64,000 bases of DNA from Ischnura elegans. Lineage: Eukaryota > Arthropoda > Insecta > Odonata > Coenagrionidae. The stretch covers positions 5,456,001-5,520,000 of the forward strand of contig NW_025791658.1 of NCBI RefSeq assembly GCF_921293095.1. Reading direction: 5' to 3'. Made by a program: the position numbers and the translations under genes. This document shows, piece after piece, positions 51,271-62,841 of this stretch (its first letter is position 1; every line of letters begins with the position of its first letter). Under the pieces are notes generated by a model. It was not told the DNA's origin, made no database searches, and saw only the letters and a program-made list of their open reading frames with translations.

Positions 51271-53567
51271 TTAACCCTTTCGCTGCCAAGGACGAAAATA
51301 TGCGGCAGGACGTTTCTCGACCTGGGAGACGAAAGGCTGAAATTTTCGTCTGAGATCTTCCCACGCACGTGAACGAATGCCGAAAATACACGTTTCCTTG
51401 CTCTCTTCCTTTTATGACATACGTGGGTTCGCAAAGTCTTAGTTTCGGCACCCAACACAGGCCATAAATGCCGAAATCCAGGAGCATGAACCTACCCCTC
51501 ATCTTATTGTTTTTTCCAAGGTCTTTGAAAAGCTATTTTACAACCGTATTTTTAGCTACCTAAACAGTTATAACCTTCTACACCCTTCCCAGCATGGCTT
51601 CATAAAAGGAAAGTCAACCACAACCGCTGCCTTTCACCTCATCAATAAGATAATCTGGGGACTTTCAAATAAGAAAGAGACTATAGGAATCTTTTTTGAC
51701 CTGTCAAAAGCTTTCGATTCTATTGACCACACCATACTTTATTCCAAACTCAGGAAAATTGGGATCAATGGCAATGCCTTATCTTGGTTAAAGTCTTATC
51801 TCTCAGACCGCAAACAATTAGTGCAGGTAAACCTCAACCTCAATTCAAACGCTCGTACTTTTAGATCTGATGTTGCCTCAACCAATTGTGGTGTACCACA
51901 AGGCTCTATATTAGGACCTCTTTTATTCATCATTTTCATAAATGATCTACATAATAACTTTCCAAACAATGAAGTTATATTATATGCGGATGATACATCC
52001 ACACTGAACATAGGTGACAATTTTCTAGATGCTAGCAGTGCAGCCCGTCAAACCTTAATAACTATGTCCAAATGGTCCCGGTCAAACAACCTACTTCTTA
52101 ATGAAAACAAAACATGCTTCATTCATTTTCATAATAAAACAAACCCACCAATTCAAAGCCCTCTTCTCAGAACAGACTCAAATATCACTATACTTCACTG
52201 TGACACCACTAAATTTCTCGGTTTATATCTCAATATGAACCTTGACTGGCAGCCTCACACAACCAAATTAATCAATAAAATGAATACTGGGATCTATATG
52301 ATCAGGAAACTTGCCCAAACTACCTCAACTCAGATTCTAAGTCTCATCTACTTCGCCAAAATCCATTCTTTTTTAGTTTATGGAATTGTATTCTGGGGTA
52401 ATAATAGTGCTGCAATAAAGGCATTTTCAATACAAAAGAGGGCTATCAAGAGTATGCTAAGGGTCTCAATTAGGACCCCAGGAAGACCCCTATTCAAAGA
52501 ACTTAAAATACTTAATCTCCCCTGTGTTTATATCTTGAATTGCTGTACTTTTGTGAGAAACAATAGGCACCCGTTATAGGCCCAACTCGTCAATCCATAA
52601 CCAGAGGACACGTGGTAAAGACAATGTCCATCTGAATAATCAGCCTTTAAATGTAAGCAGAAAAGGTCCTCACCACTCAGCCTCTATGGTTTATAATAAA
52701 GTTCCAAATCCAATAAAATGTGCAGTGAGTGATAATACTTTTAAAAATAAGCTAAAAGAACTGCTACTTAAGAAATGCTATTATAGCATTGATGAGTATC
52801 TTCATGACAAATTAATATAATTATGTATGTATTTAACTGCTAATCATTTATTGTAATTTCTATGTAACTTTTGTATATACTTTTCTTCCTTTTTTGACTA
52901 AATCCTATGTTATACTTGTATAGCCAACAGGAAATTAAATATTATTATTATTATTATATTACCCCTCTTTGTGGCAAGGGACCACAGTCATACAATTGTT
53001 CATTTAGTTAGTTTGCAAAATAAATATATGGTTCTTTCTCAAAAAATATAAACTAAGAAATGAATTCCTTGTCTTTTGAGCAGCGTTTACAATTTTTAAA
53101 TGAGATTCTACCATAAATATTAACTTATATCTCGATTTCAGTATCAAATCAACATGGAAATTGTTAATGCATTAAATTAATTAATGCTGGCTGTAGAGCT
53201 CATTCAAAATTTTAAAATTCTCAGAATAAATCGAGGAATTCAATTGGAAGACTGCATTTTACGTGCAAACAACAATCATCCATATAGCTAATTCATATAA
53301 ACAAAGCATGAGTTGACAGCAAACCAATGCCGCTGGTAGGGTTATAAACCACGAAAGGAGGGAGACCAACTACCCTCGAAGCCTAAGATAATGGGAAATC
53401 CCCACTAGGAAGGATCAAAAAAGGTTGGTGTTGAGAGTGTGTGATTATCCGCAAGACCCTTAACAAATGCCCAACATAAATGCTCCATACAGAGAAGACC
53501 GAAGAGTCTTGGGGCACAGTCCTGAATTCATGCTAAGGAGAGAACTCCACCGTTTTGAAAGGGTTAA
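51271..53567 (+). mobile_element. TTAA element family P1, copy B, split by a LINE
   Basis: TTAA at 51271-51274 and 53564-53567, inner ends CCCTTTCGCTGCC and TTTTGAAAGGG. Collinear with copy A, including GGGAGACGA and GAGCAGCGTTTACAATTTTT. The palindrome positions hold ACGAAAATATGCG and CTGAAATTTTCGTC, centres also 44 bp apart. A LINE is inserted at TACCCCTC. Confidence 0.8.
51502..52959 (+). mobile_element. jockey/CR1-like LINE 2, 5' truncated
   Basis: 8-bp target duplication TACCCCTC (51494-51501, 52960-52967) and an ATT tail. It starts inside the RT: SKVFEKLFYNRIF, HGFIKGKSTTTAAFHLI, FFDLSKAFDSIDHTIL, GVPQGSILGPLLFIIFINDL, ILYADDTS, then PGRPLFKELKILNLPCVYIL. A frame break after about 52555 precedes the last 240 bp of coding, which ends near LLKKCYYSIDEYLHDK. 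RT motifs A-C are present, but the N-terminal half and endonuclease are missing. Related to, but distinct from, the LINE at 39.2 kb. Confidence 0.85.
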
Positions 53568-55588
53568 GGAAGTTAAAAATGAGCCTTGAGAATATTCATA
53601 AGAGTACTTTTTTGATAAAATCAATTATTACATCTGCAAAACATGACAACCTCTAAAGCAGCTGCTGTAAAGTTAATACCTATGCAGATGGCTGAAAAGG
53701 CATCAACCAAACTTAGTTATCTAATGATAGAAGACCTAAGCAGATAAATGGGAATTTGAAAGGATCTATGTTTTTGATCCCCAAGAAGTTTCAACTATAG
53801 ACATGAACCCTGACAAAAAGACAAAAAAATCATGGCCTGGATTCAATGGTGACAGAGAAGTTGATGTTGGAGTAGGGAGAATTACGGAAATTACTACAAA
53901 AGCGAAATTCCCGGGGTTCAGTGGATGTAATTAGAGCAATGCAGGAGCTGAATTTGTCTGAGACATTGTTTGCGTCTAAGCGCAATTTAAGCAATTTGGA
54001 TCCCCTCTGCAAACATGAACTCAGACAGATTTCTTTCCTGCTATAGCAGTGTGTTGACAGATAAGAGAACAAATCTAAAAGATGACAACTTGAGCACAGT
54101 AGCAGTATTCCATTTGAAATTACTGACATTTAAAAGTAATTTCTCTATGTAAGCTGGATATATGGATACGCGAAAGATAAAATATGTAAAATAGGTGAAT
54201 TCAGTCAATGCTACATGTATATCATTGCTTATATTATATTATTCCTGGTCAACAATATCCTAATTTTAGGGCAATGGGTGGGCCACTGGAAGGATGGATA
54301 TCAATCAACATCAACTATTTTGCCGTTAAAATTACACCGATTTCAGGGCAAAATAACATCGCTTTCGTAAAAAAATAACACCACTTTTGGCTATAAAATA
54401 ACCCCACCTTTTGCATGTCCCTAGTCATGAGTAAAGGATATACTCATACATGTATACAACAGCAGATTCAGGATTTTTTTCCGGAGGGATCTGACGTGTA
54501 AATGACTTAGCATTTTCGAAATTAAAAACAACATATGTACAATAATTATTGAATGAAATATTTTCTTTATGTTAATATCGAAAAATAATTCATTAATATG
54601 AAATTAAATGAATGAGGCTGAGTGATACACAAAACTAAATGAATGCAATGACTGCCACATTAAAATTCTGGTGTATTTTTAAGCGTCCAAGGGGGGGGGG
54701 GGGACATGTGCCCCCCTGCCTCCCAACTACATCCACCTATGAATATATATCGACTAGGATTGAATACATATACTTTTTCCATTCCTAATCAAGCCATGAA
54801 AATATATCTATTGCCAATAGTGAAATAAATTTACATTACTATTATGTATTAAACTCAATTCCGACTTTCTTTCCAAAACTTGAGACCATTTATCCACATG
54901 ACTGCGCAGAAGAGGCTGGATTAGAACATATTTTATAATATTTAGAGGTTACGGTTTAATTCACACATGTATTGGCTGCTACATATGAGCATATTCTTCA
55001 GCATGTTTTATTGCCATTAGGTTCAAAGTTAAAAATCACTGAGAATGAAAAAATCCTCCATCAAAAAAACATTTACCTTCGCCGTAGATCTGAAACCAGA
55101 TCTTGTGATTTCCGGTCAGCCAGGAGAGAGACAGCAGTCACTCTAGCATACGTCACATGGGTACGTTGTATTATAAAAAGGATGCCCTTAACCTCGAGTT
55201 AGACTTTGTTCATTGTTTCTTTGCAGGTGAGCTGCTGTGGCCAAAGCAAGTGGAGATGAGGGGAGGGAAAGTTTCTCGGCACGTGACTTTCCCTTGGCCA
55301 ATCAGCAAACAGCAAGAGTGGCCTCAGTCAGTTGCTCTCAGACCTCCGTAGAGGGAACATCATGAATCTGCTCGTGGAGCAGAGTGGCCAAACCTCATGC
55401 GATCTCCTTGCAAGTGACTAAGTATGCCTTCCACCAACGGTGCCTCATTCAGTGCAGTAGCTGACAATGTCATGGGCTCCTGTGAAAGGATTATCCCTAT
55501 TGCCTTCCGAATGAGTAGGCATATTCTCTCGTCGCCGGGGCCAAAATACCTGTCCATGACTCAGTGACAAAGTAGGGTAGCTATGTAC
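53568..55588. other. no recognised gene
   Basis: Mostly AT-rich. A G-run (54690-54702) beside CCCCCCTGCCTCCC lies in what looks like a dispersed repeat (54460-54730). GGCCAATCAGC with CACGTG nearby (55280-55305) is promoter-like but has no supporting gene. An open minus-strand frame at 55360-55557 (MDRYFGPGDERICLLI...) is unrecognised. Confidence 0.35.
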
Positions 55589-56172
55589 AATAGGGTGGTT
55601 TCATATTTTTTAAATTACCTAACTCAAAGGATTATTACTCCTGAAGTACGAATTTCACGCTTTTAGATTTTTAAATGACAAAATCTATTTTTCACAATTA
55701 AATGAAAAGTGAACATTTTCAAGCGCGCGAAAACGCGACGCGTAAGTATGAATGCCGGGAAATCTCTCCGTGTGACGTATTTCTGGTTCCAGCTGTCGCC
55801 GTGTGAGGTGACCTTGGGGCGAGGCTTTGAGCGCTGATACGACGCAGGATGCTAGCAGGTAGCAAAGTACCCTGCTAGCTGGTAGCGCTTGGCTTAAATA
55901 AGGATTATTAATACCCTATCAAACGAAGGAAACTTTCCGACCATAGGCAGTTTAAATAGGTGATTATTAAGACATGTTTCCCTGAGCCCTGTGCCTCATG
56001 CATGCATTGGTAATCTCAGATGATTTAAAACTCCTATCTACTCATATAGAAACTAGGTCCCTGTGACGTCCTGAATTGATGTGATTGACGTGATGTTCTG
56101 AATACACTAATGGTGGGTAACAAATTGCAATCAATGCCTTTCGTTTTCTTTGATGAAGGAAACTACCCCATT
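55589..56172 (-). mobile_element. MITE family M3, reverse copy
   Basis: AATAGGGTGGTTTCATATTT ... GAAACTAGGTCCCTGTGACG, then a short deleted or replaced stretch, then GAAGGAAACTACCCCATT. Confidence 0.75.
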
Positions 56173-56499
56173 GACAATGTTTAATTCACTCCTGCATATA
56201 TCTCTTTCTGTACTAACACCTATCCCATTCACAAAGCCCTCCGAAAGTGTCTCCACTCTCACGAAATCTCACCCACAAACATAAAGTCTACAGATTATAA
56301 CCTGGAAAAATACTAAGGACAAAATATAGTTTAAAACATTTATCTATTTACCTTACACAAATAGGACTTCTTTCCTGACATGCCTCACAACAACAACAAA
56401 CAATACCTCAGGCCTTAATGCATTTTTGAGAGTTCATTCACTTAATTTTCACTTGAAAAACAGCAAAATTGATTCCGGTGAGAAATAAGCAGTTTGAAG

Positions 56500-56645
56500 C
56501 AATTAGAATCCCCTTCTTGAAAACGGAAGTGATAGCACGCTAGCTGCATTCACGGGAGCACTGTGTTCCTGTTTTCCAAGCCTCGCAGTGCGTGACCACG
56601 CTTCGTGAACACGGATACACGTTCCACAGCAGTTGCAACCCGGGT
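56500..56645 (-). repeat. dispersed repeat, sister of 10450-10590
   Basis: Reverse complement shares GCGAGGCTTGGAAAACA and GAATGCAGCTAGCG with 10450-10590. It runs directly into repeat R1 at 56661. Confidence 0.55.
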
Positions 56646-56660
56646 AACTTGTGCGAGACG

Positions 56661-56910
56661 CGACTATGTGGCATGGTGCCTGACAGTGTAGTTTCCGACA
56701 TCGAGCCGTGATTTTAAAGCATTCATGCAAACCACTTTTCTGTATATGCTATTACGCTGCCACTGATACGTGGTTTACGAAACCAGGCCTTACATGGAGC
56801 ATTAATAATACTAGTAAAACTATGTCATCGCTGCTAAAAAGATCGCCAACTGGCAAAAAAAGCTCTTATTGAGTCTGGGAAGCACTCAAAATAACAGAAT
56901 ATCTGCATAA
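56661..56910. repeat. dispersed repeat R1, second copy
   Basis: GTGGCATGGTGCCTGACAGT and GAAACCAGGCCTTACATGG as at 18990-19230. Confidence 0.65.
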
Positions 56911-57251
56911 ATAATATGATTTTGTTTGTTTTAGGTTATAACATATATTTATGGTTTATGTTTATGTTTTGCACATTCGTATTCCTTGATTGAGAAAATT
57001 CTGTCATGCATTGAATCATGCACAGGACCATAATTAAAAGTAACTGTAAATGTAATAGAAAGGATTACTTTTTCAAAGAGTATTTATTTAAAGGCAATTA
57101 ATTACAAATGTGAAAGTGACATGTTGTTAGCCCAAGTCACATTGTTTCAATACTTATCCCATCACTATCAAAAACATATTTTTAACAACTCTTATCAATG
57201 TTACCCACGTTTTCAGGGTTTTCCCCATTACTAGATGCTCTACAATTGCAA

Positions 57252-58775
57252 CTAAACCTTAATATGCAAATTCTTTGTATGTACATACAAAACGGCCTTG
57301 GTCTTATAACACTTTTCACAATGTTTGCACTTGAAAGGCCGATCGTCTGAATGGACAGCATACTGTATACGTAGATACCGCCTCACAGCAAACCGTTTTT
57401 TGCAAATGCCACACTCATGCGGTCTTAGTTTCAAGTGGAAACTCCTTATGTGGAGAGACAAGTCACCAGACATTAAGAACTTCCTGGGACACATAAGACA
57501 TGCCAAAGTCCTGTCAGGATCATGGGATAGCAAGTGAATTTTCATATTACCACGTGTCAGACATTCTTTTCCACATTGATCACATTTATGCAAGAGTTGT
57601 CCCAATTGGCAAGCACTGACATGGATTCTGTAGTAACTTTTGTTCAGAAATCTCTTTCCACACTTTGGGCAGCAGTATTTCTTACTATCCAAAGAGTGGC
57701 AGTGTTGATGAAGCGCAAGTTCTGGTTTGGATGGAAAACAAAGAAAACAAGCACTACAGGCATGTAATTTGTCCATATTATGCACATTCTTCAAATGCAT
57801 TGACACTTTGGCTCTAGATGAGAAGTTACCATGGCATAAACTACATAAATATTTACTCTTGCTGAAATGAATCGCCTCATGAACTTTCAATTCAGACTCT
57901 GTCAGGAAAAATGTGTGACATATTGAACACCTGTGGGAAACCACAGAGAGATGACAGAGAACTATATGCTCACGAAGTTGTGACTTTAAGGAATGTGGCT
58001 TAGTGCAATAATCGCAAATCACAACTCTTTCAGACACATTTAGCTCGGTTTTCAATGTCTCATGGTTGACTGTTTCAGCACCCTCATTTGAAGTGGTTTT
58101 TAATAGAGCTTCATCTTGTTTCCAAAACCTAGCACTTGAGGAATTAGAACCAGCATGACGTTGTTTTTTTTCACTAAATTTCCTTTGTTTTGCCTTTAAG
58201 TTTACATCTGAAACACTTAACTCTCCACAAGTATCACTAATACATTTATTTTTTATCAAAATAACATTACTATTGTCTAATGAATCTCTGGTTAGTGGTG
58301 GTGTGGCTTCACACAATTTAGAGTTAACATGAAAAGTACTATCTCTGCCCTGGGTGTCCATCAAGGCACTATCTTCAGCCCTTTTGGTTTTCAAAATCTT
58401 TAACTGATTGTTTAAATTCACAAAGCTCCTGTGCTCACACTGAAAGTCATATTTATTCACATGCCTCACCAATTTCCTCTCACTTGCAAATTCTTTTTGG
58501 CACTTACTACAACATAATTTATTCTTCATCAAACTCACTTGTCCTGACAACAACTTGTACTCCTCACTTGAAAGTATTAAGTCATCGTTTTGTTCAAACC
58601 TATCTGGAGTTCCAGTCTCGGCATGTTTCCTGGAGTGAAGTCGTAGTTCCTCCCGACAGAGGAATTCTTCGTTGCACTCAGTACACCAGCAAAACTCCAC
58701 CTTCGGCATTTCTTCTTCTTCAATATCAATTCCAGCTCTCTCTGCTGTAAAGCTCCCCACCAGTCTACCCTTGTC
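57252..58775 (-). CDS. C2H2 zinc-finger protein, terminal exon, paralogue 3
   Basis: 507 codons plus stop from acceptor TTCTTTGTTGTATAG, phase 0 (DKGRLVGSFTAERAGID). Same eleven-unit plan: CTECNEEFLCREELRLHSRK, CSKCQKEFASERKLVRHVNK, a linker clearly different from the other two, then CDYCTKPHSLKSQLREHIVL through CKHCEKCYKTKAVLYVHTKN. In the tenth unit the first zinc-binding histidine is glutamine (YLRIQYAVH against YLRIHYAVH in paralogue 2), which should weaken or abolish that finger. The position of the Met of paralogues 1 and 2 is Ile (DIEEEEMPKVEF), so this exon probably depends on upstream coding sequence. Confidence 0.85.
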   Translation of the reverse strand, partial: DKGRLVGSFTAERAGIDIEEEEMPKVEFCWCTECNEEFLCREELRLHSRKHAETGTPDRFEQNDDLILSSEEYKLLSGQVSLMKNKLCCSKCQKEFASERKLVRHVNKYDFQCEHRSFVNLNNQLKILKTKRAEDSALMDTQGRDSTFHVNSKLCEATPPLTRDSLDNSNVILIKNKCISDTCGELSVSDVNLKAKQRKFSEKKQRHAGSNSSSARFWKQDEALLKTTSNEGAETVNHETLKTELNVSERVVICDYCTKPHSLKSQLREHIVLCHLSVVSHRCSICHTFFLTESELKVHEAIHFSKSKYLCSLCHGNFSSRAKVSMHLKNVHNMDKLHACSACFLCFPSKPELALHQHCHSLDSKKYCCPKCGKRFLNKSYYRIHVSACQLGQLLHKCDQCGKECLTRGNMKIHLLSHDPDRTLACLMCPRKFLMSGDLSLHIRSFHLKLRPHECGICKKRFAVRRYLRIQYAVHSDDRPFKCKHCEKCYKTKAVLYVHTKNLHIKV

Positions 58776-58879
58776 CTATACAACAAAGAAACAAAGTCTG
58801 CACCACATTCCCTGAGTTCAAAATTAGACCTAACTACTTTTTTTTCTTAAAAAAATATTATAACTATTATTGAAGGAAA

Positions 58880-58988
58880 GCTAACTGAGTAAACACTAAA
58901 AATATATTTACTCTGACTGAAATGAATCGCCTCATGAACCTTCAATTCACAGTCTGTCATGAGAAATGTTTGTCTTTTCTAGGAGAAA
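58880..58988 (-). pseudogene. zinc-finger exon relic upstream of paralogue 3
   Basis: CACTAAAAATATATTTACTC, then GAAATGAATCGCCTCATGAA, CAGTCTGTCATGAGAAATG; sister of 48721-48829 with the same relation to the exon below it. Not open. Confidence 0.7.
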
Positions 58989-59337
58989 ACTTTGGACTCT
59001 GCCCACAATTTGTAGAGGGTATTTAGTGGTGATATAGTTATAATAGGTATATAGGTATATTTTATAAAAGTCAGTTGCTAATTAAAAAAATAGATTTGAG
59101 ATTACTTGGGGAAAGGTCTTAAATAGGAAGAAAGTCAAAGGTGGTTGTTCATTGCAACTGGAAATGAATAGGGGCCATCTGATTGAGTTGTAAGGATTGG
59201 TCAAAAATTATGCCACAAACTAAAACCTGAGATATTTCAATTGTGGCAAGTAAATTCAAAAAAGTACTTTGTAGAACATGTGAGTATATCCTTGCCTAAT
59301 ATCAAACTTTTGCATTTAACACATGTTAAACTAGCCG

Positions 59338-59720
59338 AATAGGGTAATTTCCTTCGTCAAAGAAAACGAAAGGCATTGATTGCGATTCGTTACCCACCTT
59401 TACTGTATTCATAATATACAAATTATTTGGTTTTTAGAAATCCCTGTTTAGACGAATGTTAATGGTAACTTTTAACCTCATTTGAAAAAGGCCATCTTGG
59501 CGTTGATGCGATGCCACTCCACGTGACGTCACAGGGGCCTAGATTCCATACGAGGAGATCATCTGAGATTACCAATGTATACATGAGGCACAGAGCTCCG
59601 GGAAACATCCCTTAACAATCCCTATTAAAATTGCCTTTGGTCAGAGAGTTTCCTTTGTTTCATAGGGTATTAATAATCCTTATTTAAACCAAGCACTACC
59701 TGCTAGAAGGGAACTCTACT
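59338..59720 (+). mobile_element. MITE family M3, truncated copy
   Basis: AATAGGGTAATTTCCTTCGT through GTGACGTCACAGGGGCCTAG to GCACTACCTGCTAGAAGG, then lost. Confidence 0.75.
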
Positions 59721-59770
59721 CTACGGTGAAAGGAGCACCTTACATGGCATAACAGTTTCATGTCTTGGTG

Positions 59771-62700
59771 TTAACACATTCCGTGCTGACCGTTTTTTGA
59801 AGAAAATGCCCTGTGGCTGACTTTTTGGCAAAAATTTGAATTTTTTTATTATTATTTTAACGACGTAATCTTATGATTTGTGATGCCTGCTACATGTTTT
59901 CGTACTTTTTTTTTTAAATAACCCTTCATTTGTTAAAAATTTGAAATTTAAATTTTCTAAGTATCCTGTCAAACTTTTGATACCTTCCCACAACACACCT
60001 ACATGTTTCCCACATTTCTTTGCTATTTGTCAGTACTGTAGCGAAAACCTGTTCAGACTTTATCACTTTCTGGAAAAAACTAATGGAAATAGTAATGCAG
60101 AAAACATTATTTTTATAATCTGGAAATGATACATTCAAATACGATTTTAAATGTTTTATTGCTCAAAAGAAAATATTGCAAGTATTACCAACATTTCCAG
60201 TAAAATTGTTGCTCCCTATGGTGGAAAAATTATTATGAACGATATGATATCCTCTGGATAAGATTTTATAATGATAAACATTGGTTTATAAATGAAAGGG
60301 AAAATTTGTATAAACGAAGAATTGTTGCAATGAAACATGTTGTTTTACAAATAAAAAATTGACCAGCATTTTTATAATAATTTTTCAGTTACTAAATACT
60401 TCGCATAAAATAATATATTTTAAAATAAATATTGAAATAGAAAATATAAAAGGTAAACATTAAAAAATAATTTTTTCCCGCTGGGTAAATAATTTTCTGC
60501 ATCACAAATTCTTGTGATACTTCTGGAAACAGTCATGACACAATCGAGGATCAGATAGGCAGGTGGGGCTATAATATGATGTATCCTGGTGGACATTCTT
60601 CTTGAAGCACTGCCTACATCTCTTCTGTTTTCGTCTTTTCTGTCTATCGTGTTTTTCATATAATCGGGGAAATGTCCTAATAAGCCCTTGGTTTTGGTTG
60701 AGGCAGGCTAGGATGACTATCTCCTCAAAGGTATCGAAGGTAGAGATATTGTCATAAGAGATTCTATAACTGGAATTAGAAATTAGATGAGAGGAATTTT
60801 TCAAAAATTTTCTTTGAATAAAAATTACGTTTCAGCAATAGTGATTTCAGTAGGTGGATTCCCAATTTTTAGTACCATTTGATGAATTTTCTTTCAATGG
60901 GAAAGTCAGTCATCATTTGATCCCAATGATCGATGCCACAATTGTAATTGCTGTATTCAACCACCGCCTGTGGCTTTCTTGGTGTGCACCCTCGCCTTTT
61001 CGTATATTCGTTCATTTTTTGTACTGAATTCAGCGATGATCATCCGCACTTCCCTCTTATCCGTCCACCTTAGGATACCGATTTTATACTCATGAAAGGC
61101 CTCCACCACCTCACCTTTCTTCAATTCGTAGCAGAGCACCAAAAGAGGAATAACTTTCTTGCCTCTCCTCAGTGTCCCCGTCAAGTTAGGTTTCCCATTT
61201 GGATGGAATCTAGAACTGGCTACATTGTTATAAAAGTTATCAATATGAAAGGATTAGCCTCAGTCAAAATGATCCTCCATCATTTGTTTACCATCTTCTC
61301 CGACTGCCCTTTTCCAGTCACTTCTGAGTTGGAGGACCTGCAGCGCCAAACCCTTTGCTTCCGTCAACATATACAACTTCATTGCGTACCTGTAGCGCTT
61401 TCCCCACATATATTCACTATATCCCAGCCGAGCTCTCCATGGAATCATAGACTCTTCCAAACTTAGGTCACGTGAGCGGGTCACTACTTTTTCCATTGTT
61501 TCCTTGGATGCGTCTATATGGGGCTAATTTTGAATAATCAGTGGGCCAGAGGAGTGTTAGAGTTAGAGAACGTAGATAGGTTCTTGTTGATTTGAAGGGC
61601 TTGGAGAATTGACATGAATTGATCAAGCGACTTCTCTCTCCTGAAGCAATGCAAGTCGTATAAAGATCAAGCTTTTCAATTATTGGAGATACGGGAGATT
61701 TGGATAATTCTAGCACGAAAAATAAGGCCAAAAAGTGGGGAAATTCTTCTATGGTTAAATATTTCCATCTATTAAATTTCCTTCAGGACACGTATTGCCC
61801 ATTTTATATCCTCGGGCCGGATCTGTTTCTCCGAGTTCGGCGGCATGTAACTGGGTTAGAGGAAATTGTTCTCTTAGGCATTTTTTTGTTGGGGAGGATG
61901 CCAAATAGAATGCTTGTAAGTATTTCGGATATCATGGAAAAAATCAAGTAATGAGTCTCTAATTCAAATGCTAGTGAACATAAGGATGGGGAAGTCTGGC
62001 TATTGTGCATGAAATGTAAATAGTAAAAATAAATCGCAATGTGGAACCAGGACTTTACTGAAGTTATTGTAAAATTTATGCAAATATATTATTTCATGCA
62101 TAGCAGCAAATAAACATAGGGATAACAACAAATTTTGCCATGATGAAATCATAGCAAATAAAATTCACTCTGAAACTTTAAAAGTATAGGAACGGAAGGA
62201 TTTATTGTTATCGTAAGGATAAAAATGCACATACCTGGAGTATGCCCGAAATTAGGCAACCAGCTAAGCAATTTACCACGATAGCGTTAATTGACGTTAA
62301 AAATGAAAATAACAACAAGGGAAAAATATCTGTATTCCTTCTTGTAAAAACCAATTAAATAAACACAATCTAATCATTGCGTTAAAAGTCATAAAGAAAG
62401 ATAAAATACCTTGTAATAAAGTAATAACCTATCCACGTCAAATGTAAAAGTATCTTTTTATTATTTCGTTTTGAATATTTGTAAAAGTTTTTTTTAAGGT
62501 ACACGAACAATTGTGAGAATACACAACTGTTTTCTGCATTATAAAATGAAACTAATACAAAAGTACATTGTAAAAGGCCACCCCCAAAGACGTCCTTGCA
62601 GAGCAAAACCGGGTAAAATAGAAAAACAGAAAAAATCGAAAAAAAAATTTTTTCGGAGCTTTCCGCACGGCAAACAGGAGAAGAGTGGTCACTGACCCTC

Positions 62701-62841
62701 TCCCATACCCTAACAGCGGTGGCTGGCGCTCGGGGTGGAATATAACGCATAAGAGAATCATGACGTAGCGTCTACGTCATCAGTCACTGGGTAGTGGCTG
62801 CCATGACGTAGACGCTACGTCATCAGCACGGAACGTGTTAA
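59771..62841 (-). mobile_element. piggyBac element, 3.07 kb, decayed
   Basis: TTAA at 59771-59774 and 62838-62841, with inverted ends TTAACACATTCCGTGCTGA / TCAGCACGGAACGTGTTAA. Transposase remains lie on the minus strand between about 61.8 and 60.5 kb. The right end carries two 19-bp palindromes, TGACGTAGCGTCTACGTCA (62761-62779) and TGACGTAGACGCTACGTCA (62804-62822), centres 43 bp apart. The left end does not. Length and layout fit a once-autonomous piggyBac. Confidence 0.85.
60500..61750 (-). pseudogene. piggyBac transposase, broken
   Basis: The recognisable order on the minus strand is LSLEESMIPWRARLGYSEYM with GKRYRYAMKLYMLTEAKG (catalytic-core start, around 61.45-61.33 kb), then TGTLRRGKKVIPL and ILRWTDKREVRM (61.18-61.05 kb), then EYSNYNCGIDHWDQMMTDFP (near 60.93 kb, in another frame), and at the C-terminus RCRQCFKKNVHQDTSYYSPT with CLSDPRLCHDCFQKYHK, the cysteine-rich DNA-binding domain (60.63-60.51 kb). 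Several frameshifts separate the blocks. The DDE core is scattered over frames, so the gene is dead. piggyBac cuts and pastes at TTAA without a footprint. Confidence 0.85.

Noticed and set aside
53830-54129. 99-codon minus-strand open frame
   Set aside because: No recognisable motif, no splice context and an AT-rich neighbourhood.
55360-55557. Open minus-strand frame MDRYFGPGDERICLLI..., possible first exon of zinc-finger paralogue 2
   Set aside because: No ZAD or other domain and no strong donor in a matching phase (GAG|GTTTGG is weak). Not supported without transcript data.
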